DNA of 64,000 bases, taken from NCBI RefSeq assembly GCF_024494565.1, contig NZ_JANHDN010000011.1:34011-98010 (forward strand), in the 5' to 3' direction. This DNA is from Halorubrum rutilum. GTDB lineage: Archaea > Halobacteriota > Halobacteria > Halobacteriales > Haloferacaceae. The notes under the pieces are model-generated. The model was not told the origin of the DNA, ran no database searches, and saw only the letters and a list, made by a program, of their open reading frames with translations. A program made the position numbers and the translations under genes. This document shows, in pieces, positions 8,305-17,045 of the stretch (the stretch's first letter is position 1; each line of letters starts with the position of its first letter).

Positions 8305-9354
8305 TCACGGGTACTCCAGGATCACCTGCACCGCCGCGTCGGGCTCCGCGTCGAGCAGCTCGTACGCCTCCGGCGCGCGCTCGAAGGGGATCCGGTGGGT
8401 GATCAGCTCGTCGGCGGGGATCCGCTCCAGCCGGTCGAGCGCCGCGTCCATGCGTCGGTCGCGGTCCCAGCGCCCCCGGAGCTCGGGGCTTATCGTCGAC
8501 ACCTGACTGGAGACGATGTCGATGCGGTCGCGGTGGAACCGCCCGCCGAGGTCGATCGGCGCGCGCTTGGTCCCGTACCACGAGCCGACGACGATCCGCG
8601 CGTCGTAGCCGACGACGCCGATCGCGTCGTCGAGCGCGTCGGGCTGGCCGGAGAGCTCGATCGCGAGGTCGGCGCCGTCGACGGCGGAGTCGGGGCCGAG
8701 GTCGGAGTCGGCGTCGCCACCGGTCGTCCCGATCGCGTCGCCCTCGCCGAGTTCGGCCGGGGTCGCCGTCCGGTCGGCGCCGAACGCCGCGGCGAGGGCG
8801 CGGCGCCGCTCGATCGGGTCGACGACGACGAGCGACTCCAGCGGGAACGCCGAGAGGATCCGGGTGACGCAGAGGCCGATCACGCCGGCGCCGAACACCA
8901 CGACCCGCTCTCCGAGCCGGGGGGCGGCGTCGAGGACGACGTTCGTCGCGGTCTCGACCGACGGGAGCAGCGAGCCGGCCGCCGGCGTCGTCTCCGGCGG
9001 GAGCGCGACCACCGAGTCGGGGGTGGCGCGGAAGCGCGTCTGGTGGGGGACGAAGGCGAACACCGACCGACCGACCCACGCCGGATCGACGTCGGCGCCG
9101 ACCTCGCTGACCACGCCGCTCGCGGCGTAGCCGTACCGGAGGGGGTACGAGAGGTCGCCGTCGAGCGCGTCGAGCGTCTCGTCGGCCGGGAGGTCGTCCG
9201 GCGTCTGGTCGCGGTACACGAGCAGCTCCGTTCCCGCGCTTATCGCCGACGCGCGGGCGTCGACGAGGAGCTCGTCCGCGTCCGGCGGGCCGACCGACGT
9301 CTCCCGGACCTCGACGGTCTCCGGGCCGGTGAAGTAGAGCGCGGCGTCGGTCAT
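8305..9354 (-). CDS. Medium-chain dehydrogenase/reductase lacking zinc ligands (BchC-like)
   Basis: This is a 349-aa MDR-superfamily enzyme. It has an N-terminal GroES-like domain and a nucleotide-binding motif VVFGAGVIGLCVTRIL about residues 150-165. The region that carries the catalytic-zinc Cys in alcohol dehydrogenases reads SAISAGTELLVY, and the usual GHE motif is replaced by RYGYAASG. This resembles the zinc-free pattern of BchC-type dehydrogenases, and the structural-zinc Cys cluster is also absent. It probably oxidises or reduces an alcohol on the product of the cluster with NAD(P). Convergent with the CDP-alcohol phosphatidyltransferase with a 13-bp gap. Substrate unknown. Confidence 0.83.
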   Translation of the reverse strand: MTDAALYFTGPETVEVRETSVGPPDADELLVDARASAISAGTELLVYRDQTPDDLPADETLDALDGDLSYPLRYGYAASGVVSEVGADVDPAWVGRSVFAFVPHQTRFRATPDSVVALPPETTPAAGSLLPSVETATNVVLDAAPRLGERVVVFGAGVIGLCVTRILSAFPLESLVVVDPIERRRALAAAFGADRTATPAELGEGDAIGTTGGDADSDLGPDSAVDGADLAIELSGQPDALDDAIGVVGYDARIVVGSWYGTKRAPIDLGGRFHRDRIDIVSSQVSTISPELRGRWDRDRRMDAALDRLERIPADELITHRIPFERAPEAYELLDAEPDAAVQVILEYP

Positions 9355-9535
9355 CGCGTCGCGCGCGCGGTCCCGTCTCGGTCGACGCCCGAGCGACGCC
9401 GCGGGCCTCGGCTCGGCTGGTGGCGTGACACGTCACAGTCCACGGACCGCGCGATGTTAAGTCCTCGCGCCGTCCCGCGGGTCGGGCGCGGAGCGGGCGG
9501 CGAAAAAGCGAGGCGGGTCGGTCGACGGGCGACGC

Positions 9536-10753
9536 CTAGCGGATGACGTCGAGGCCGTTGTTCTTCTCGGTCGGCTCGGTGCCGCCGTCGGACTCCCAGG
9601 CGCCGCCGTCGGCGCCTCCGGAGGCCGTCGCGCCGGCGGTGCCGTTCGTCTCGGCGGCCCGGGAGCGCGAGTCGCCGAGGTCCTCGCCGTCGACCGCGGC
9701 GCGGGACTTATCGGCCTGCTTCTGCGTCGAGGGACCGAGCACCTGCGCGCTCTGGACGCCCGTCATGATCGCCATGACGCGGACCTTCCCCTTGTACTCG
9801 TCCTGGATGCGGGCGCCCCAGATCACGTTGGCGCTCGCCTCCAGCCGCTCTGTGATGTTGTTCGCGATCCCCTCGGCCTCCTTCAGCGTGAGGTCCGGGC
9901 CGCCCGTGATGTGGACGAGCCCGCCGGAGGCGCCGCGGTAGTCGACGTCCAGGAGCGGGTGGTTCATCGCGTCGTTGACCACCTCCTGGGTCTTGTTCTT
10001 GTCCTGGGTCTCACCGACGAGCATGACCGCCACGCCGCCCTGGTTCATGATCGTGGACATGTCGGCGTAGTCTAGGTTGATGAGGCTCGGCTGGGTGATC
10101 GTCTCGGAGATCCCCTTCACCGTCTCCGCGATGATCTGGTCCATCACGGAGAACGCCTTCCCGATCGGCAGGTTCGGCACGTAGTCGAGCAGCCGGTTGT
10201 TGTCGAGGACGATGATGGAGTCCGCCTCGTTGCGGAGCGTCTCCAGGCCCTCCTCGGCCTTCACCGTGCGGGCGCGCTCGACGTTGAACGGGGTCGAGAC
10301 CATCCCGACGACGATGGCGCCCTGCTCTTTCGCGATCTTCGAGATGACCGGCGCCGCGCCGGTGCCGGTGCCGCCGCCCATCCCGGCGGTGACGAAGACG
10401 AGGTCGGCGTCGCCGAGCACCTCCTTGATCGTGCCCTGCGCCATCTCGGTGGCGCGCTCGCCCATCTTCGGGTCGCCGCCGGCGCCGAGCCCCTGCGTGA
10501 GCGACTTGCCCACGAGGATCTTGGTGTCGGCCTCGACCATCTTGAGGTGCTGTTTGTCCGTGTTGACCGCGACGGTGTCGGCGCCGTCGACGCCGATGTT
10601 GTACAGTCGGTTGATCGTGTTGTTGCCGGCGCCGCCGGCGCCGACGATGACGATTCGGGGGTCCCCGAACTCGTCGTCCTCCATGTCGACGGAGTCCATG
10701 TCGCGCTTCTCCGCCTCCGCGTTGTCGAGGGCGTCCTGAACGAGATCTTGCAT
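9536..10753 (-). CDS. ftsZ2: Cell division GTPase FtsZ, FtsZ2 type
   Basis: This 405-aa tubulin-like GTPase forms the division ring. It has an N-terminal helix ([19 protein letters not shown]), nucleotide-binding [15 protein letters not shown], the tubulin signature [12 protein letters not shown] (about 125-135), and a T7 loop with the catalytic Asp in LINLDYADM. After the GTPase core comes a disordered Gly/Ala/Ser/Glu-rich tail ending in the conserved short peptide GLDVIR. I assign it to FtsZ2 rather than FtsZ1 from the N-terminus and from the absence of the secE/nusG neighbourhood of ftsZ1. It follows the small ribbon-helix-helix gene with a 4-bp gap, so the two are probably co-transcribed from the operator-containing promoter region upstream. 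Confidence 0.93.
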   Translation of the reverse strand: MQDLVQDALDNAEAEKRDMDSVDMEDDEFGDPRIVIVGAGGAGNNTINRLYNIGVDGADTVAVNTDKQHLKMVEADTKILVGKSLTQGLGAGGDPKMGERATEMAQGTIKEVLGDADLVFVTAGMGGGTGTGAAPVISKIAKEQGAIVVGMVSTPFNVERARTVKAEEGLETLRNEADSIIVLDNNRLLDYVPNLPIGKAFSVMDQIIAETVKGISETITQPSLINLDYADMSTIMNQGGVAVMLVGETQDKNKTQEVVNDAMNHPLLDVDYRGASGGLVHITGGPDLTLKEAEGIANNITERLEASANVIWGARIQDEYKGKVRVMAIMTGVQSAQVLGPSTQKQADKSRAAVDGEDLGDSRSRAAETNGTAGATASGGADGGAWESDGGTEPTEKNNGLDVIR

Positions 10754-10757
10754 CGGT

Positions 10758-10937
10758 TTACACCTTCGCCCAGTTGCGGTTGCGGCCGCGCTCGTCGCGC
10801 TCGCCGTCCTGTTCGTTCAACATGTCGCGGACGGCCGACCGGATCGCCTCGCTCCGGTTCGGGAACTCGCCCGTCTCGACCATCTGTTCGACCTCGTCGA
10901 TCTGCTGTTTCGGGATTCGTAGTGTCACACGCTCCAT
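10758..10937 (-). CDS. Small ribbon-helix-helix DNA-binding protein upstream of ftsZ2
   Basis: This 59-aa protein begins [19 protein letters not shown], continues with [20 protein letters not shown] and ends with a charged tail [13 protein letters not shown]. The beta strand (VTLRIP) followed by two helices with the NRSEAIR turn is the classic CopG/MetJ ribbon-helix-helix dimer fold. It precedes ftsZ2 by 4 bp and should be co-transcribed with it. Upstream lies an array of GTAAGAC/GTCTTAC motifs, a plausible operator set for this protein or for the adjacent zinc-ribbon RHH protein. Autoregulation of ftsZ2 expression is an inference. Confidence 0.9.
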   Translation of the reverse strand: MERVTLRIPKQQIDEVEQMVETGEFPNRSEAIRSAVRDMLNEQDGERDERGRNRNWAKV

Positions 10938-10950
10938 TGGTATTCCCCCG

Positions 10951-11103
10951 GTAAGACGGCGAACACGCGACGCGTGTGTCTTACAGCGACGGGTCGCCCG
11001 TCAGCGGGGTCATCCCCGCCGCGGACGGTCGCTGTAAGACGACCGTCTTACGCAGTTCGAATCACCGAGGCTATCATTATAAAACTACCGACGAGTGTAA
11101 GAC
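10951..11103. promoter_or_regulatory. Operator-like array of GTAAGAC/GTCTTAC motifs in the ftsZ2 promoter region
   Basis: The heptamer GTAAGAC or its complement occurs at 10951-10957, 10978-10984, 11034-11040, 11045-11051 and 11097-11103. Two symmetric arrangements stand out. One is a perfect 13-bp inverted repeat (GTCTTACAGCGAC at 10978-10990 against 11028-11040). The other is a compact palindrome GTAAGACG-AC-CGTCTTAC at 11034-11051. A TATA-like CATTATAAAA (about 11075-11084) sits between the palindrome and the farthest motif. This is the arrangement expected for an RHH repressor controlling the downstream RHH-ftsZ2 operon. Confidence 0.65.
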
Positions 11104-11150
11104 ATCATCCGAAACGCCGAATTTCGGGAGCCTTACGCCTCAGAAACTCG

Positions 11151-11750
11151 TTATCTGTCCTTCAACACGTCCGCAGCCGGCGTCCGACGGCCGCAGCCGG
11201 GGCAGAACGCCCAGTCGGTTCGCAGCTCGTCGCCGCACTCGCAGAACGCCCTGTGAGACTGTTTTTCGCCGCAGTTCGGGCAGTAGACGTGGTCCTCCGG
11301 AACGTTTTCGCCGCAGCCGCCGCAGACGCTCTCGGTCGCGCCCACGCTCGGCGGCGTCTTACGCGACTCCGTCTCGGCGTCCGCCGACGTCTCACGTGTC
11401 ACACGCGCGTCCTCCGGATCGGCGTCAGGAGCGTCGAGAGAGACGTTCACGTTGATTTCGGCCGGGTTTTCGCGCGCATACGCCGCGTCGGACGGGCCCC
11501 GCCGACCGCCGAGTCGGTCGTCCAACGCGGCGTCGAGCCGCTCGGCGATGAGGTCGTCGACGCGGTCGGCCAGCGCGGCGTCGACCGTGTCGTCCGCGGC
11601 GTCTCGGCCCGCGTCGCCGGCGGTCGCCCCCGCCTCGGCGTCGTCGAGGTGAGCGCGGAGCGCCTCCCGCATCACCTCGCTCTTGGAGGCGTCACACGCT
11701 TCCAGCCGCTCAACGAGGCCGTCGTCGGCTCGGAAGGTGATCTTGCTCAT
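11151..11750 (-). CDS. Ribbon-helix-helix plus double zinc-ribbon protein
   Basis: This is a 199-aa protein. The N-terminus (MSKITFRADDGLVERLE followed by SKSEVMREALRAHL) is a ribbon-helix-helix DNA-binding domain. An acidic Ala/Asp-rich linker follows, about residues 45-125. The C-terminus has two four-Cys zinc ribbons: CGGCG paired with YCPNCG, then CECG paired with FCPGCG. It is the next gene upstream of the small RHH-ftsZ2 pair, on the same strand, across the 213-bp gap that holds the operator-like array. A regulator that measures something through its zinc ribbons is plausible; its targets are not shown by sequence. Confidence 0.85.
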   Translation of the reverse strand: MSKITFRADDGLVERLEACDASKSEVMREALRAHLDDAEAGATAGDAGRDAADDTVDAALADRVDDLIAERLDAALDDRLGGRRGPSDAAYARENPAEINVNVSLDAPDADPEDARVTRETSADAETESRKTPPSVGATESVCGGCGENVPEDHVYCPNCGEKQSHRAFCECGDELRTDWAFCPGCGRRTPAADVLKDR

Positions 11751-11897
11751 ACGGACGCCATATCGACCGCACTACAAGTATCTTCCCCCCGATATCGGGC
11801 GACGGCGCCGCGGCGTTTCAGTCCCTCGAAACGAACGCTCGGCGCCGTCGCGGTCGGCGAAATCGTGGGATATGGTCACACGTGTGTCTGACGCGGA

Positions 11898-11904
11898 TTT
11901 ATAC
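11898..11904 (+). promoter_or_regulatory. TATA box for the coiled-coil/smc operon
   Basis: GATTTATACGG sits about 26-32 bp before the ATG at 11930, the spacing expected for a nearly leaderless haloarchaeal transcript. It supports the 11930 start over the longer open frame from 11882. Confidence 0.6.
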
Positions 11905-11929
11905 GGCCCGCGTGAGCATACGTGTGTAT

Positions 11930-12358
11930 ATGAGTAACCGCGTCGAGGACCTCGAACGACAGGTCGCGGAGCTGCAGGCGGCGGTCAACGGGCTCACGGA
12001 GGAGCTGGTCGAGATGAAAGAGCGCGTCCGACAGGTCGAGGACGCGCAGGAGGTGTCCGTTCAGGCGGGGGCCGCGGGCGAGGACCCGGGGACCGCCGAG
12101 ACTGCGACGGCGTCGGCCGCAGACGAGCCGACCGAATCGGCCGGCGGCGAGACGCGGACGCACTCCGACGACCACGTCGAGGTCGTCGAGCGGACGGGCG
12201 GCGAGGGCGCCGACGAGGCCGCCGGCGCCGGTGCCGACGCCGAGAGCGACGACATGGTCGTCCCCGAGCAGGAGGCGACGACGCCGGACGCCGAGGCCGG
12301 GGAGTCCGAGGCAACGAGCGACGACGAGGAGTCGGACAGCGACATCATCGTCGCGTAG
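11930..12358 (+). CDS. Short coiled-coil protein with acidic disordered tail, upstream of smc
   Basis: This is a 142-aa protein. Residues 1-40 (MSNRVEDLERQVAELQAAV onward) form heptads typical of a coiled coil. The rest is an acidic, Ala/Glu/Asp/Thr-rich low-complexity tail ending SDSDIIVA. Such bZIP-like haloarchaeal proteins have no proven role. It sits 24 bp before smc in the same direction, so it is probably co-transcribed with smc and scpA and could act in chromosome organisation; that is inference only. The start at 11930 follows a TATA box and begins exactly at the coiled coil. Confidence 0.82.
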   Translation: MSNRVEDLERQVAELQAAVNGLTEELVEMKERVRQVEDAQEVSVQAGAAGEDPGTAETATASAADEPTESAGGETRTHSDDHVEVVERTGGEGADEAAGAGADAESDDMVVPEQEATTPDAEAGESEATSDDEESDSDIIVA

Positions 12359-12382
12359 TCCGCCTCCGCACCCCCGCGTCAC

Positions 12383-15300
12383 ATGCACATCAGCGAAGTC
12401 GTTCTGGACGGGTTCAAGAGCTTCGGGCGGACGACGAGGATCCCCTTTTACAACGACTTCACGGTCATCACGGGGCCGAACGGCTCCGGGAAGTCGAACA
12501 TCATCGACGGGGTCCTCTTCGCGCTCGGACTGGCGCGCACCCGCGGGATCAGGGCGAAGAAGCTCACCGACCTGATCTACAACCCCGGCCACGACGACGG
12601 CGAGGGCTCCGGCGGCCCGAACGAGGCCTCGGTGACGGTGGTGCTCTCGAACGAGGACGGCACCCTCGACCGGTCGCAGGTCGTCTCCGCGGCCGGGACG
12701 GAGAACGTCGGCGACGTCTCCGAGATCACGATCAAACGCCGCGTGAAGGAGACCGAGGACAACTACTACTCGTACTACTACCTCAACGGGCGCTCGGTGA
12801 ACCTCTCGGACGTGCAGGACCTGCTCGCGGCCGCGGGCGTGACGCCCGAGGGGTACAACGTGGTGATGCAGGGCGACGTGACCGAGATCATCAACATGAC
12901 CCCCTACCAGCGGCGGGGGATCGTCGACGAGATCGCGGGCGTCGCCGAGTTCGACGAGAAGAAGGAGGCCGCCTACGAGGAGCTGGACACGGTCGGGGAG
13001 CGCATCGGCGAGGCCGACCTCCGGATCGGCGAGAAGGAGGACCGGCTCGACCGGCTGGCCGACGAGCGCGAGACCGCGCTTCAGTACCAACGGTTCCGCG
13101 AGGAGCTGGAGGAGTACCGCGGCTTCCGCAAGGCCTCCGAGCTGGAGGAGAAGCGCGAGGCGCTCGACGACATCGAGGCCGACATCGACGAGGCGGAGGC
13201 CGAACTCGCGGAGCTCCGCGAGGCGCTCGACGCGAGACAGGGGAAACTCACCCGGCTTGAGGAGGACCTGGCCGACCTCAACCACGAGATCGAGACGAAG
13301 GGCGAGGACGAGCAGATTCAGATTCGGTCGGAGATCGAGGAGGTGAAAGGCGAGATCTCGCGGCTGGAGGACAAGATCGAGGCGGCCGAGGAGCGCGCCG
13401 CCGAGGCGGAGACGGAGCGGCGCGACGCGTTCGTCCAGATCGACCGGAAGGAGGAGACGATCGAGGAGCTCGACGCGGAGATCCGCGAGGTGAAAGTCGA
13501 GAAGGCGTCCGTCAAGTCCGAGATCGCGACGAAACGGTCCGAGCTGGCGGACGTCGAGGCCGAGATCGAGGGCGCCGACACCGAGTTCGACGAGCTGAAA
13601 GACGAGCTCGCCGAGAAGAAGGAGGCGATCGAGTCGCTGCGCGAGGAGAAGAACGAGACGCAGCGCGAGAAGGACCGCCTGCTCGACGAGGCGCGCCGGC
13701 GCTCGAACGCGGTGAGCGAGGCGCGGACCGAGCTGGAGGAGGCCCGCGAGTCGCTTCCGGAGCACAAAGCGCGGATCTCCGAGCTCCGCAGCGAGCTCGA
13801 CAAGGCCGAGAAGAACGAGGCGACGATCGAGGAGGCGGTCGCCGACCTCTTCTCGGAGAAGGCGGAGAGGAGCGAGGACCTGGAGGCGGTCGAAGCGGAG
13901 CTCCGCGAGAAGCAGAACGAGTACGCCAAGCTCGAGGCGGCGGCCGACGAGCGCGGCGACGCCTCCTGGCCGCGCGCGGTGACGGAGGTGAAGAACGGCG
14001 GCATCGACGGGGTCCACGGCGCGGTCGGCGAGCTGGGCTCGGTCGAGGCCGAGTACGCCGAGGCCTGCGAGACGGCCGCCGGTGGCCGGCTCGCGAACGT
14101 CGTCGTCGACGACGACGGCGTCGGCTCGACGTGTATCGACTACCTCAAGCGGCGGAACGCGGGCCGGGCCACCTTCCTCCCGATCACGGAGATGGACGAC
14201 CGGAGCCTCCCGCGGAAGCCCTCGCTGCCGGGCGTCGTCGACTTCGCGCGGAACCTCGTCGACTACGACGCCGCGTACGCCTCGGTGTTCTCGTACGTGC
14301 TCGGCTCGACGCTCGTCGTGGAGGAGATGGACACCGCCCGGGAACTGATGGGCGACTACCGGATGGTCACCCTCGACGGCGACCTCGTCGAGAAGTCGGG
14401 CGCGATGACCGGCGGCTCCGGCGGCGGCTCGCGGTACGCGTTCACGAAGTCGGGCGGCGGGAAGCTCGAACGGCTCGCCGCGGAGATATCGGAGCTGGAG
14501 GACGAGCGGCAGTCGCTACAGGCCGAGATCGACGCCCTCGAAGACGACATCGACGACGCGCGCGACCGGAAGGCCGACGCCGCCGAGCGCGTCCGGTCGC
14601 TGGAGGCCAACGTCGAGCGCGCAGAGGACGAGCTGGCGGACGCCGAGGAGCGCATCGACGAGCTGGAGGCCGAGCTCGAGGAGCTGGAGGCCGAGCGCGA
14701 GTCGGTCGACGAGGAGATGAGCGAGATCGACGGGACGCTCGCCGAGCTCGACTCGGAGATCTCGGACCTGGAGGCCGAGATCGACGATATCGAGGCGGAG
14801 CTCGCGGACTCGGAGATCCCGGAGCTCTCCGAGCGCGCCGACGAGATCCGCGACGAGATCGCGGAGCTGGAAGACCGGATGAGCTCGCTCGACGGTCGGC
14901 AGAACGAGCTGGAGTTAGAGAAGGAGTACGCCGAGGACGCCGTCGACGAGCTTCACGACACCGTCGAGGAAGCGCAGAACCGGAAGGCCGACGCCGAGGA
15001 GGCGATCGCCGAGCACGAGGCCGCGATCGAGGAGAAGGAGGCCGAGCTCGAGGAAAAGAAGGCGGCGATCGCCGATCTCGAGGAGGAGCTCACGGAGCTG
15101 AAGGCCGACCGCGAGGACCTCCGCGAGGAGATCAAGGAAGCGACCCGCGAACGGGACGAGCAGCGCTCGCTCGTCTCGGCGGCGGAGTCCGACCTGGAGG
15201 ACCTGACCGACCGCCGCGACCGGCTGGCGTGGGAGATCGACGAGCTGGAGTCGCAGGTCGGCGACTACGACGCCGACGAGATCCCCGACCTCGACGAGGT

Positions 15301-15970
15301 CGAGTCGCGGATCGAGGAGCTGGAGGCCGAGATGGAGGCGTTAGAGCCCGTCAATATGCTCGCGATCGACGAGTACGACGAGGTGCAGGAGGCGCTCGAT
15401 CAGCTGCGGGAGCGCCGGGACGTCTTGGTCAAGGAGCGCGACGCGATCGAGGAGCGTATCGAGGGGTACGAGGCGGCGAAGAGGGAGACGTTCATGCAGA
15501 CGTTCGAGTCGATCAACGACCACTTCGAGGACATCTTCGCCCGCCTCTCGGCCGGCAGCGGCGAGCTCCTCTTGGAGAACCCCGAGGACCCGTTCGAGGA
15601 GGGGCTGACGATGCGGGCGCAGCCCGCGGACAAGCCGGTTCAGCGGCTCGACGCGATGAGCGGCGGCGAGAAGTCGCTGACCGCCCTCTCCTTCATCTTC
15701 GCGGTCCAGCGGCACAACCCCGCGCCGTTCTACGCGCTCGACGAGATCGACGCGTTCCTCGACGCCGTCAACGCCGAGCGCGTCGGCGAGATGATCGAGG
15801 AGCTGGCCGCGGACGCCCAGTTCGTCGTGGTCGGCCACCGCTCGGCGCTGCTGGAGCGCTCCGACCGCGCGATCGGCGTCACGATGCAGGGCGACAACCT
15901 CTCCGCGGTCACCGGGATGCAGTTCGGCGACGACGGCGACGGGGACGAGGAGGTGACGGCGGATGACTGA
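12383..15970 (+). CDS. smc: Chromosome segregation ATPase SMC
   Basis: This 1195-aa protein has full SMC architecture. The N-terminal ATPase half contains Walker A GPNGSGKSN at 31-39 and the Q-loop in YNVVMQGDVTEIINMTP. A long coiled coil runs to about residue 510. The hinge domain spans about 530-690 (GGIDGVHGAVGELGSVEAEY through GAMTGGSGGGSRYAF), and a returning coiled coil follows to about 1000. The C-terminal half has the ABC signature LDAMSGGEKSL and Walker B FYALDEIDAFLD. Length is usual for archaeal SMC. The dimer topologically binds and compacts DNA, with the kleisin ScpA bridging its heads. The stop overlaps the scpA start by 8 bp, indicating translational coupling. Confidence 0.97.
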   Translation: MHISEVVLDGFKSFGRTTRIPFYNDFTVITGPNGSGKSNIIDGVLFALGLARTRGIRAKKLTDLIYNPGHDDGEGSGGPNEASVTVVLSNEDGTLDRSQVVSAAGTENVGDVSEITIKRRVKETEDNYYSYYYLNGRSVNLSDVQDLLAAAGVTPEGYNVVMQGDVTEIINMTPYQRRGIVDEIAGVAEFDEKKEAAYEELDTVGERIGEADLRIGEKEDRLDRLADERETALQYQRFREELEEYRGFRKASELEEKREALDDIEADIDEAEAELAELREALDARQGKLTRLEEDLADLNHEIETKGEDEQIQIRSEIEEVKGEISRLEDKIEAAEERAAEAETERRDAFVQIDRKEETIEELDAEIREVKVEKASVKSEIATKRSELADVEAEIEGADTEFDELKDELAEKKEAIESLREEKNETQREKDRLLDEARRRSNAVSEARTELEEARESLPEHKARISELRSELDKAEKNEATIEEAVADLFSEKAERSEDLEAVEAELREKQNEYAKLEAAADERGDASWPRAVTEVKNGGIDGVHGAVGELGSVEAEYAEACETAAGGRLANVVVDDDGVGSTCIDYLKRRNAGRATFLPITEMDDRSLPRKPSLPGVVDFARNLVDYDAAYASVFSYVLGSTLVVEEMDTARELMGDYRMVTLDGDLVEKSGAMTGGSGGGSRYAFTKSGGGKLERLAAEISELEDERQSLQAEIDALEDDIDDARDRKADAAERVRSLEANVERAEDELADAEERIDELEAELEELEAERESVDEEMSEIDGTLAELDSEISDLEAEIDDIEAELADSEIPELSERADEIRDEIAELEDRMSSLDGRQNELELEKEYAEDAVDELHDTVEEAQNRKADAEEAIAEHEAAIEEKEAELEEKKAAIADLEEELTELKADREDLREEIKEATRERDEQRSLVSAAESDLEDLTDRRDRLAWEIDELESQVGDYDADEIPDLDEVESRIEELEAEMEALEPVNMLAIDEYDEVQEALDQLRERRDVLVKERDAIEERIEGYEAAKRETFMQTFESINDHFEDIFARLSAGSGELLLENPEDPFEEGLTMRAQPADKPVQRLDAMSGGEKSLTALSFIFAVQRHNPAPFYALDEIDAFLDAVNAERVGEMIEELAADAQFVVVGHRSALLERSDRAIGVTMQGDNLSAVTGMQFGDDGDGDEEVTADD

Positions 15971-16949
15971 GCCGCCGGAGTCGGCGGGCGCGGGCGGCGG
16001 CGGCTCGGACGACGGCGTCCCGGACCTCGACCTGACGAGCGATCGCGACGTCGGGGCGCACGACGGGGCGACGCCGGAAACGCTCGGAGGCGACGAACCG
16101 GCCACGGGCGACGCGGGAGGTGACGCCAGCGACAGCGATGCGGGCGTCGACGATGACGGCGAGGTCGAGCCCGTCGAGCTCCTCGTCCAGCTCGCCGAGG
16201 AGGGCGAGATCGAGCCCTGGGACATCGACATCGTGCAGGTGACGGACGCCTTCCTGGAGCGCCTCGACGAGACGGACCTCCGGACGACCGGCCGAGCGCT
16301 CTTTTACGCCAGCGTCCTGCTCCGGATGAAGAGCGACGGGATGTTGGCCGACGACGACGAGGACGAGGAGCCCGAGCCGGAGCCGTGGGAGGTCGCGATG
16401 GAGGGCGGCGCGCCCGACCCCGCCGACGGCGACGTCGACCCGGTCGACGAGCTGGAGGCCGAGATGGACCGGCGGCTCGACCGGAAGAACACCCGGGGGT
16501 CACCCGAGACGCTCGACGAGCTGGTCCGCGAGCTGCGCGAGGCCGAGCGCGGCTCGTGGTGGAAGGACTCCCGCGAGTACGACACCTCGGAGTCGCCGCA
16601 GGGGTACGACCGCGGCACCCAGACGCTCGACTACCGCGCGGGCGACGAGTTCCGGCGGGACGGGGAGCCGACAGCGGGCGAGGCGACCGACCGCACCCAC
16701 GACGAGGACATCGAGGAGGTGATCGTGGAGATCGACAACGCCCTCCGGACCCACTTCGACCGCGGTCGCACGGAGGTGCTGTTCGCGGAGATCGAGACCG
16801 CGGGCGGCCGCCCGTTCATGACGTACCTCGCGCTGCTGTTCATGGCCCACCGCGGCTCGGTGCGGCTCCAGCAGGACGACTTCTTCGGCGACCTGTGGGT
16901 GAAGGACCCGGCGGCGGCGACCGGGGAGTCGGAAGCGATCGCGGACTGA
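15963..16949 (+). CDS. scpA: Segregation and condensation protein A (kleisin)
   Basis: This is a 328-aa kleisin subunit of the SMC complex. An acidic N-terminal extension of about 60 residues precedes the conserved kleisin N-domain (VELLVQLAEEGEIEPWDIDI, then VTDAFLERL and RALFYASVLLRMKS). The middle is charged and flexible. The C-terminal winged-helix region (DNALRTHFDRGRTEVLFAEI through FMTYLALLFMAHRGSVRLQQ) binds the SMC head. It overlaps smc by 8 bp. No scpB follows; the next gene is an unrelated glycosyltransferase. Confidence 0.92.
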   Translation: MTEPPESAGAGGGGSDDGVPDLDLTSDRDVGAHDGATPETLGGDEPATGDAGGDASDSDAGVDDDGEVEPVELLVQLAEEGEIEPWDIDIVQVTDAFLERLDETDLRTTGRALFYASVLLRMKSDGMLADDDEDEEPEPEPWEVAMEGGAPDPADGDVDPVDELEAEMDRRLDRKNTRGSPETLDELVRELREAERGSWWKDSREYDTSESPQGYDRGTQTLDYRAGDEFRRDGEPTAGEATDRTHDEDIEEVIVEIDNALRTHFDRGRTEVLFAEIETAGGRPFMTYLALLFMAHRGSVRLQQDDFFGDLWVKDPAAATGESEAIAD

Positions 16950-17045
16950 CCGGCGCCGCGGTCGCTCTCCGCGAACCCCGTCATCCGAGGCCGTCGCGGT
17001 CCGGACACCGCCACGCTGATTGTCCGGCCGCCCGCACCGTTCCGC

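Noticed and set aside
11876..14017. 713-codon minus-strand frame opposite smc
   Set aside because: Leu/Arg/Val-rich translation of the coiled-coil codons in reverse; the plus-strand SMC has all ATPase motifs.
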